Origin: Abelmoschus esculentus
Taxonomy: Eukaryota; Streptophyta; Magnoliopsida; Malvales; Malvaceae
Assembly (NCBI GenBank): GCA_035048815.1
Contig: JAUCBN010000062.1
Coordinates: 6,396,001 to 6,460,000 of the forward strand
Direction: 5' to 3'
Length of the DNA stretch: 64,000 bases
Below, one piece after another: positions 55,777-64,000 of this stretch. The notes under the pieces were generated by a model. It searched no databases. It saw only the letters and a program-made list of their open reading frames with translations, and was not told where the DNA came from. The translations under genes and the position numbers were made by a program. Positions within the stretch are counted from its first letter, which is position 1. Each line of letters opens with the position of its first letter.

Positions 55777-56975
55777 TTCCCCCTCAAGTTGAAAGACATC
55801 TTTTACTCTTAACTTAGCAGAAATTCATGTTGTTGTATTTCTAAGGCTTTTGTTAAGATGTTTGCCAATTGTTTTGTGCTGAAAATGTATTTTATCTGAA
55901 TCAAACCATATTAAATCTTGTCTTTCATAAAATGACAATCATTTTTATGTGTTTTGTTCTCTCACAGAAAACTGGATTAACATTTATCTGCAAAGTAACT
56001 TTACTACAACTGAGGAGCTTGATTCTCCCTAGCTTTTTCTTAAGACCATTTTCTTTTAGTAAATCAGTAAGTTAAACTATTTTGGTAGTGATAAAAACAA
56101 TGCTTCTATATTCAACTAATATTTTGTTCATTAGACTTTCAGGAGATCAATAGATCATTAATTTAATGTAGAATCTTGTAACAGACCTCCTGAACAATGG
56201 ACAACAATACCCAACAAACTTGTATTTCCCTAATGATTTCAATAATATAACTTGTCCAGGATTCTTTTTTTATGTATTTGATAACTCGTATTTACAGCTT
56301 TAAGATGTGACTCCTTAGGATGTTACATAAACTGACTTAAATAATGTACAACAAACGTAATGTCAATGCTAGTGTGTGTGAGATAAGTCAATCTTCCAAT
56401 CAACCTTTAAAACACAATTTTATCTTTTAAAGGCGTATTATTAGTTTTTTGACTGTGTTCCTTGTCGAAAATAATAGAAGTGTTTTTCACATTTTATTTT
56501 AAAGGAGTTGGAGCTGGCTTAGCTCTCTCCAAACTTATTTTTTAAATAAGTTCTATGACATACTTTCTTTGGTTCAAAATAATGCCTTGGATCTCAAGAC
56601 TTGGAAACCAAAAAAATATTTGAGCTCACCAAAATCTATTTTGAAATTTTGATTTAAAACACTCTTTAATTCTTTAATCAACTTGACACTATTTTCATTT
56701 ATAAGTAGATCATCAACATATATCACCACCACCACCAATGAATCACCAACTCTCTAGGTAAACATTGAATAATCGAACTTCCTTTATAAGAAACCGTTAA
56801 GCAATAGTGCCTCAGTTAATTTTAAATTTTACTGTTCGAAAGTTTACTTCAAACCAGATAAGGATTTATGTAGTCAACAAACTTGATTCTTCCCTTGGTT
56901 GCCAAATCCTAGAGGTTGAGTCATGTAAACCTCCGCAACAAGAAAAGCAATATATACATACATTTGATGCAAATG
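55777..56975 (-). pseudogene. Decayed Ty1/copia RT-RNase H fragment
   Basis: Reading leftward from 56975: 'EVYMTQPLGFGNQGK', then 'LHKSLSGLK' (near 56850), the RT catalytic motif in 'VVVVIYVDDLLI' (56740-56700), and 'FKIDFGELKYFFGFQVLRSK' (near 56640-56590). Strongly decayed RNase H follows, with 'QNNWQTS' near 55860. Many stops are present. The fragment is cut at 56975 by the LTR of the right-hand Ty3 element, so its 5' part is outside the window. Confidence 0.78.
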
Positions 56976-58625
56976 TGTTGCGGTGGTTAAAGACTTGTTT
57001 AAGTGCTAATGTGTGATTGATTTGCGTGCAAGTATATACATCTAACAAGTAATAAAGTGTGTGAGTGAGATCGTTCCCACGAGGATTGGGTAGGTTATTT
57101 CAAAAGTAGTTAACATACACAAAAGATAAAATAATCCTTTGTATCAACATATGCTAAAGCAATTCTGCAATTGTCAACAAAATGCTTTAGCAAAATAAAA
57201 GTTTCACTAATGATGTTGGAGCAAAATGAAGAGTTTCACCAAAATACAGTAGAATCAAATTGATAATGGAGTAATAGATAAAGTGTACAAACACAAAACA
57301 AAGAAGATATTCAAGCTTAAGACAGGCTAGGCTTGCTATGGTAAGACTTTACTGTTCTCCTAAAAACTTACTGTTCCACTGGTTTAATAAGTGCTCGACA
57401 GAGTTTAATAAAAATGCCTCCACTATCCCTAGTTAGAAGGCCTAACACTCGAAAATGCTAAGGCATTACCTTTCGGTCTCAACCCTAACACTTCTAATGT
57501 TGATAAAGTGCTACCCCTTTTAGTCATTGAAACTCTTCCTTATTCCTAAGGTGAGTTAGGATTTTGCTCCCGTAGTAACCCCATTGTTCAAGTTGGTCTA
57601 GCTTTGTCTATCCCTAGATCTAAGCTTCCCGAACCCCTTAGCTATGACCATCTCCCGATGCTCTTATAAACCAAGGTTTATATGAAAAAGTTGTTAGCTT
57701 TCTTGAACAAAACACTAAAGTAAACGCTAGGAACAATAAATATTCATTAAAACAAAATAAAAATCATCCAAAACAAGCCTTAACCATACTAAGTTAGTTC
57801 ATGGCTAGGTTAGGTAAACTATTCAACTTGAATCGTTTGAAATACATTTTCAACGATAAGAAAATAGGTAAAGCAAAGTGAAGAGGAAGGAAGTCCAAAA
57901 CGCATGTGCCGTGAGGCTTTCCTAGCTTGCCGCTACTCCCGAAGACGTGCAAATCCCTTGCTCGAAGCTCTCCTCTAATGGCGGGTTTGCTTGAGGTTGA
58001 AGATGAAGGAAAATGGCCTCCTTTCTTCTTTCTTCTCCCTCGTACTCTCTTAAAGTTCACTCCTTTATGTGGCTCTTTAAGCTATTGATTTTGATCTTTT
58101 CTTGCTCTTTTTCAGCACAGTTGTTGAAGGAGGTTCACCCTTGTATTTATAGGAGGCTTCTAGGGTTTTGTGCCCTAACGGCGCAAGGGAATATTCCCTG
58201 ACATTTCCTGCAGAAAATGACAGCAAAATGTAGGTCTGCAGGTGCGGTGCAACGTCTGTAGAGGAGGTGCAGTTGGCCTGGAAAACGCGTGAGGATAGTG
58301 GGCTACAAGTGTGTCCTTTCTTCCGTCCTGTTTTGTTCGCCCATAATGCTATAGCAACTTTGAAGTTCGATCCAACACTTTAAAAATATACTATAGCATC
58401 TCTTCCATTCTTTCAACTTTGCCCCAACAATCTGCACATCACCACCAAGAAAATACATTCCAAGCAACATCTTTAAAAATAAAAGAGAAAAGAGAAAATA
58501 AAAATAAAAACCTATCCTAAATGCAAATGCACATGAAATGCAACTAAATGCAATGCAAATGAACTTGAAAACAAACAAAACCTTAAGTAAAAGGGTATAA
58601 ATATACGCTTTTTAGAACATTAACA
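56976..58625 (-). repeat. 3' LTR of the right-hand Ty3 element
   Basis: On the minus strand it begins TGTTAATGTTC after the purine tract and ends CCGCAACA, giving TGTT...AACA ends; about 1,650 bases. It holds the palindromes ATGCTAAAGCAAT (57151), ATGCTTTAGCA (57182), ATGCTAAGGCAT (57455) and ATGCTATAGCA (58346). The left edge could be two bases further left. Confidence 0.8.
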
Positions 58626-59547
58626 CCCCCCCAAACTTAAGATATTGCTTTTCCTCAAGCACTGACATATAAAAATGCTATGGCATTACTTTCAATCCTT
58701 GACAACAATTTAAGCAGAACATCAATCCTCAGAATAAAAATGTTGTAGCAATGTACATGATATTGAGAAGTTCAAGAACTTAAATTTAGACATGATGCCC
58801 TGCATGTGTGTGCGGGATTGTATCTAGCCTATGCTAAACAGTTAGAAAAATTCTAAGTTCCCTTATTCACTATACCCTAGTTCTTTAAAATTACTCCCAT
58901 GCTACTAAGTTTTTTTATAAACTGATTCAAAGGGTGTCAACTTATCACATCTACCGTTCTTAACTCTAGGTAAGTATGGAGCAAACATCTCACCCCCGAG
59001 CCAGTAGGTAGAGTCATCCCATGACAGTTTTCATTCGCTCATATGCTGTAGCATTATTTATTTATATTCAAAGTTAAGCTAACTTTTGCATAGAGGAACG
59101 CCTTTCTACAGTTTGTTGCTAAAACATTTATTCTTATCTTTTTTTAAACTATAGCAAAAAGGAGTTTTCTTTCTCTCTGAACTAACTAAGGTATAGAGTC
59201 TAAGTTCTCTAGAAAATTCCTACCACTTAAGCATAGAAAACATACAATCGTGTCCATTAAAATTCCAAAGCATCAAGTCCTAATTTAGTTCAATTCTTTC
59301 TCAATACTTTTTACGATTCAGTTCAAAAGCATTAAACTTCTCATCATCGGAAATCATTTATTCTAACCTAAAAGCTGTCTTAAATTGAATCTAATGCTAT
59401 AGTAAATTTACATGTATGCAAAATGAAATGAAAATACTATAGCAAAGACTTTGCTACCCCCAAACTTAAGGTTAGCATTGTCCTCAATGCAACTATATGA
59501 AATGATATGCAAAAAAAAAAAAAAAAGAAAAAGAAAAAGTAAAGATG
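58626..59547 (-). other. Polypurine tract and 3' UTR of the right-hand Ty3 element
   Basis: TTAAGTTTGGGGGGG adjoins the LTR on the minus strand, with a 5-bp hairpin behind it (58646-58661). A second hairpin/purine module lies at 59453-59490 (GCATTG, loop AGGA, CAATGC, then TTAAGTTTGGGGG). Between them are at least six variants of TGCTATAGCA. No coding sequence is seen. Confidence 0.7.
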
Positions 59548-61089
59548 CTTACTTCTTTGCGGGCTTGGTTTTCCTTGTTGCCATGCGCTTAAGTCTTTTC
59601 GCAGGCTGCTCCATTTCGGCTTCAGGCTGGTCTTTTGGGTCCTCGTCCTCGTGGACTGCTACAGCATCAGGGGTTCTCTCCTCCTCCACACCAAATGAAG
59701 CGTGTTGTCCTGCTGTACGCTTCACCTTGCGGCGTGGGATGGGGGCGTCAAGAGGATCGACAGGAGGGATCTCTACTCTAGGTGAGTTAAGATCGAACTC
59801 TTTACTTCTTACTTGGATTGTGTTGCCCCCAGAGGTTCTCGATTCAGTGGCAGGTCCCTTGCCCTTTTCCTTAGTTGGTGCCGAAGGACTGGCCGGGACT
59901 TGGTGCGATGCTATAGTAGATGCGGCAGGAGATTGTGCTATTGCTGGTTCAGTAGGGGTGTGCTCTTGTTTTGGCTGGGCTACGCTGTGTTATGCTCGTG
60001 TACTGGTGAAGTTTGCTGCTGTTGCTGTTGCAGAGACGAACTATTTTGAGTAGGAATTGGCTCGGTCTCATTTTGGTGAAAGATATGAGCTGGGAAGTCG
60101 GGCAAGCTGTAGCCACCATCAGGTAGTTCATGTATGTCATGAACTTGCCGTGTAGGTCTGCCAGTTGTAGTTGCATCCCTTCTACAGTAACAGGTAATGC
60201 GTTGAGATTTGCTGTGACATTTTTTGGTTTGGCTGAAGGCTCGCCACATGCTGGAGCATTTTCTTCTATGTCCATCAACTCAGGAATGTTTTTCAAAGTA
60301 ACTCCTTGTCTCCCCTTGACCTTGTAGTCTTCATCGTTCTCGAACACTCTTTTTTTTTCTATAGAGTGCTGTGATTAGGTAAGGGAACACCAAGAGGCTT
60401 TGTTTTCTCTTCAATGCGGCGTGAGCCTCTTCCAGAATAATCTTTCCCACATTGATTGTCCGCTTCTTTAAGATTGAATCCAAGAGTTGTAACCGACCGA
60501 GATTCACCATGGCGGTGTGGCTAGTTGGCATGAGGTTCTACTTTATGAAGTGCATCCAAATCTTACCCTCTGACTTCAATGAAGTGCGATCCATTGTTGT
60601 GTTCGCCTCATCCCACTCCGTTCCTTCAATGCAGAGATCTTTCAGGAGAAAATCTGGGTTCTGCCCCAGCATGGAAGCGACAAAGTTCGAGTGCTCGTCC
60701 TCGTTACTTAAACCATAGAACTCATTGATGTGCTTGGCAGTAAAGGGGATAACATCTCCTCTAACATAGACTATTTTCTGCCATGGCCTTGTAAAGTGGG
60801 CGTAGAAATCTTTTACCAGCGACACATTTATGGGTTTTGCATCCTTCTTCGCATCGAAGTGGCGAGCAAAGGTTTCCCAATTATGGTGTTTCACAATGGT
60901 CGCGACGTGCTCCGACAATTTTTGAAAGGTTGTTGTGTCATAGATAAAGCCTTTCTCTTGATGGACCGATCTTCCTTTGATCTTTTGGAAACGGTCCTTC
61001 GTTGCGTCATTCTCGAACTTGCGTATTTCAATGGGTCTCATCTGGGCAGCAGCCCTGGAAGACTCGGCTGTGTTCTTGCAGCGTAACAT
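59548..61089 (-). pseudogene. Extra post-pol ORF of the right-hand element, broken
   Basis: Starts MLRCKNTAESSRAAAQMRPI at 61089. Blocks: 'LVKDFYAHFTRP', 'VYVRGDVIPFTAKHINEFYG', 'SEGKIWMHFIK', an in-frame stop at 60538, 'LMPTSHTAMVNLGRLQLLDS', 'RTINVGKIILEEAH' and 'YLITALY'. A frameshift lies near a T-run at 60350. A charged tail follows and ends 'KRMATRKTKPAKK', stop at 59548. It has the same block order as the outer and inner extra ORFs but is clearly diverged. It is of the 'putative plant transposon protein' type; activity unknown. The basic C-terminus would suit a nuclear, nucleic-acid-binding role, which is inference. The long plus-strand frame 59451-60053 is its shadow. Confidence 0.75.
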
Positions 61090-61776
61090 TGTTGTATGGA
61101 GAAGAAGAAAGATGGTTACCGGGAGTTTCTTTTTTTCTTGGAGAAGCTGTGGGGAAGTTTTGGGAGAAAAGATGGGTTCTTTGGAGAGAGAGAAGATGGT
61201 TTGCTTGTATGGGAAAGAAGATGAAGGATGAGGACGATTATGTGACTTTTTGGAGAGAGAGAAGGGTAAAAATTAAAAGTAATAATTGGTGTGTAAGGGA
61301 TTGGACGGCTAGGGTTATGGGGAAGGTAAAAAGGAGTGATGATGATTTGAATTGATGGTGAGTGGGAGAGAGAAAAAAGGTTTTATAATTAATGAAAAAG
61401 TAAATAGGTAAAGAAGGGGGTTGGATTTTAATCAAACTCTTCTCATTCTCCTTGGAGATCAACCGGCTACATTCTCAAGGGCCTCTCTTCTTCCTTCTTT
61501 TTGGACCAAATTGAATAATTCCAAAAGTCTTTCCCTCCAAAACTCCAGTCGTACCGTCTGTTCTTCCTTGCACACAGTACTACATCTGCATCCTACGCGT
61601 CTGGTGGTGCACAACTCCTTGTGAGCACACAGTAGTATGAAATTGTACCTTCAACGACTATTAATTGAATGGGGACAAAAGAAATAAAAAAAGTAGCATA
61701 AAAATAAAGATTACTACTTTTTATTCAAACTGAAATTAAAAATGCTAAAGCAAATAAAAGTTAGGGATAGAAGTGC
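61090..61776. other. Spacer between pol and the extra ORF, right-hand element
   Basis: About 690 bases with purine-rich plus-strand runs (61200-61400) and no convincing gene. It is the position that would hold the promoter or splice acceptor for the extra ORF. A TGCTAAAGCA palindrome variant lies just past its right end, at 61742-61753. Confidence 0.45.
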
Positions 61777-64000
61777 TCAGGCATTTTGCAGACTGGGGTC
61801 GTCCTTGTCACGCACAACCGAAGCTCCATTATAAAGCTTCAACCTTTTACCGTTGACCTTGAAGATTCGATCTCCTTCGAGTGTTTTAATCTCCATAGCA
61901 CCATAAGGATAAACCTTATGTATCAAGAATTGTCCTGACCATCTATCTAGACTTTAACTTTCCTAGGAAAAGTTTGAGTCTTGAGTTGTAGATTAACACT
62001 TGTTGTCCTTCTAAGAAATGCCGTGACAAAAGATGTTTATCGTGCCACCTCTTTGTCTTTTCCTTGTAAATCCTAGCATTCTCATAGGCATTGGATCGAA
62101 ACTCGTCCATTTCATTTAGCTCCAAAAGTCGGTTTTCTCCAGCTAGCTTAAAATCCAAATTGAGCTTTTTAATGGCCCAATAAGCTTTGTGCTTGAGCTC
62201 CACGGGGAGATGACATGCTTTCCCATAAACCAATTGGAATGGGGAAATCCCTAAATGAGTCTTGTAAGCTGTCCTATATGCCCATAAAGCTTCATCTAGC
62301 TTTGGAGACCAGTCTTTCCTCTTTGTGTTGACTGTCTTATCTAATATTTGCTTGATTTCTCTATTGGAAATTTTAGCTTGGCCATTAGTCTGCGGGTGAT
62401 ATGCTGTAGCAATTTTATGCCTGACTTCTTTCAATGCCTTAGCAATGAGCTTGTTATCGAAGTGGGTTCCTTCATCACTGATTATGGCTTTGGGGACTCC
62501 GAATCTAGTGAAGATGTTCTTGTGCAGGAACTTCAAAACTGTTTTTGAGTCATTGCGGGGTGTAGCAACTACTTAAACCAATTTAATCACATAGTCCACT
62601 GCTAGCAAGATATATAAATCACCATAGGATGATGGAAAGGGTCCCATGAAATCAATTCCCCAAACATCGAAAAGCTCGATCTGAATAATATTTTGCAATG
62701 GCATTTCATTCCTCCTTGAGATGTCATCGGTTCTTTGACATCTATCACATGCCTTGTAAAACGCTTGAGCTTTCTTGAAGAGTAAGGGCCAGTAGAATCC
62801 AGATTGAAGGACCTTTGCAGCAGTCCTTGATCCACCAAAATGCCCACCACACGATACTGCATGGCAATGGAACAAAACATCTTTTTGCTCTTCTTCCGGC
62901 ACACATCGTTGAAGCAATTGGTCAGCACATTGCTTGAATAGATATGTCTCATCCCAATAGAAAAATTTTGCATCATGCTTGAATTTCTTTCGACCCTGGC
63001 TAGATAATCAGGAGGCATAGTACCACTAACAAGAAAATTAACTATATTTGCATACCAAGGTAATGCTGTAGCATATAAAATTTTCTCATCCGGGAAATTT
63101 TCTTCAATCTCAAATTCCTCTCCTAAATTTTCTGGATTTTCTAGCCTAGATAGATGGTCTGCAACTTGATTTTCAATTCCTTTTCTATCCTTTCTTTTAA
63201 TATCAAATTCCTGTAGCAAAAGTATCCACCTAATAAGTCTAGGCTTAACATCTTTCTTAGTCACTAGGTATTTGATGGCAGAATGATCTCTGTGCACTAT
63301 CACCCTAGTTCCTATAAGATATGCTCTAAACTTATCAAAGGCAAATACTACAACAAGTAACTCTTTTTTAGTGGTAGTGTAATTAATTTGTGCATCATTT
63401 AGAGTTCTACTTACATAGTAAATAACATGAAGAGTTTACCTCGCCTTTGACCTAGTGTTGCGCCCACTGCGTAGTCACTTGCGTCACACATCAACTTGAA
63501 TGGCTCATTCCAATCGTACGGTATTACTATTGGAGTTGAGGTAAGTCTCTTCTTCAATTCATCAAAAGCGCTGTGGCAATTTTCATCGAACACAAAGGAT
63601 TGATTTTCCTGAAGCAAATTGCAGAGTGGTTTAGAAATCTTCGAGAAGTCTTTGATGAACCTCCTGTAGAAGCCAGTATGTCCCCAAAAGCTTCTAATTC
63701 CCTTAACGGTTGTTGGAGGTGGTAGCCTCTCTATCAACTCAACTTTTGCTTTGTCAACTTCAATTCCTTTGCTTGTAAATTTATGCCCCAAAACCATACG
63801 TTCGGTCACCATAAAATTGCACTTTTCCCAATTTAGTACAAGGTCAACTTCTTCATAGCGTTTCAATACCTTGGCCAGGTTGCCTAAGCATTTTTCAAAT
63901 GTTTCTCTGGACACAGAAAAATCGTCCATGAATACCTCCAAAAGTTCTTCAACCATGTCTGAAAAAATTGCTAACATGCAACGTTGAAAAGTTGTTGGAG
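61777..64000 (-). pseudogene. Pol of the right-hand element: RT, RNase H, integrase (partial, broken)
   Basis: Reading leftward: RT from 63977 with the catalytic 'EVFMDDFSV', 'VLGHKFTSKGIEVDKAKVE' and 'GFYRRFIKDFSKISKPLCNL'; RNase H start 'PFKLMCDASDYAVGA'; a frameshift at about 63425; 'HRDHSAIKYLVTKKD', 'RLIRWILLLQEFDI' and 'ENQVADHLSRLEN'. A frameshift near 62985 precedes 'RCVPEEEQ', followed by the integrase zinc finger (HC-x-AVSCGGHFGG, CDRCQR), 'FDVWGIDFMGPFP' and a stop near 62573. The core continues 'IISDEGTHFDNK', 'AYHPQTNGQAKISNREIKQI' and 'YRTAYKTHLGISPFQLVYGK', with a frameshift at about 61943 and a C-terminus ending '...DPSLQNA'. The catalytic Glu after NGQA is Lys. Gag and protease are outside the window. 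Confidence 0.87.

Larger units (their letters stand above)
56976..64000 (-). mobile_element. Right-hand Athila-like Ty3 element (runs off the window)
   Basis: Minus-strand element: 3' LTR 56976-58625, 3' UTR to about 59547, extra ORF 61089-59548, then pol (integrase, RNase H, RT) from 61777 to the window end. It belongs to the same broad lineage as the outer and inner elements but to a different family: the LTR is unrelated by eye and its dispersed palindrome is TGCTATAGCA instead of TGCCGCGGCA. It inserted in a copia fragment. The left flank base group is AAATG; the matching copy would be outside the window. Confidence 0.88.

Noticed and set aside
59451..60053. 200-codon plus-strand open frame
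   Set aside because: It is antisense to the extra ORF of the right-hand Ty3 element and has no family features; the minus-strand reading has the conserved blocks.
1..64000. CRISPR arrays, operons, bacterial promoters or rRNA
   Set aside because: None is present; introns and plant retrotransposons show plant nuclear DNA.

Overview
The window is nuclear DNA of a flowering plant. It is AT-rich, has GT-AG introns and plant-type LTR retrotransposons, and carries one interrupted host gene. The style of the repeats suggests a dicot, perhaps of the cotton/cacao group (Malvaceae), but I cannot prove the species. Most of the 64 kb is layered mobile DNA.

Host genes. (1) On the minus strand, 26919 down to 11264, a nine-exon gene encodes a FIP1-type mRNA polyadenylation factor of about 1,234 residues. 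All nine exons join in frame at GT-AG sites. Its seventh intron (14340-24824) is 10.5 kb because a Ty1/copia element (A) sits in it. A second copia element (B) sits inside A, and a solo LTR (C) sits inside A's 3' LTR. (2) At 7423-8358 (+) there is a dead fragment of an LRR receptor-like kinase, with transmembrane, G-loop and catalytic-loop pieces carrying frameshifts and lost catalytic residues.

Left flank (1-7400): the 3' end and 3' LTR of a Ty3 element; a copy of a 'TGTAACGA' LTR-like repeat; and a decayed minus-strand copia gag with its 5' LTR. Centre (27-40 kb): no host gene seen. It holds a trinucleotide microsatellite, fold-back elements, several diverged copies of the TGTAACGA repeat in both orientations, two tRNA-derived SINE copies (one with clear target-site duplications) and a recent 99-bp tandem duplication.

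Right third (40.5-64 kb): three related Athila-like Ty3 elements. An outer element (40514-55357, TSD GGAGG) contains an inner, oppositely oriented relative (45725-53938, TSD GTTTG). Both lack most of pol through different deletions, and the outer one carries an in-frame gag-integrase fusion. A third element runs off the right end (56976-64000, minus) and is inserted in a decayed copia. All three carry an extra ORF after pol of the 'putative plant transposon protein' type.

Possible new structure: these elements carry many copies of short palindromes that differ by family (TGCCGCGGCA-type in the outer/inner pair, TGCTATAGCA-type in the third, TGTATCGATACA-type in the left copia LTR). They also share a hairpin plus purine tract used twice per element, and an iterated 3'-UTR hairpin with compensatory changes.
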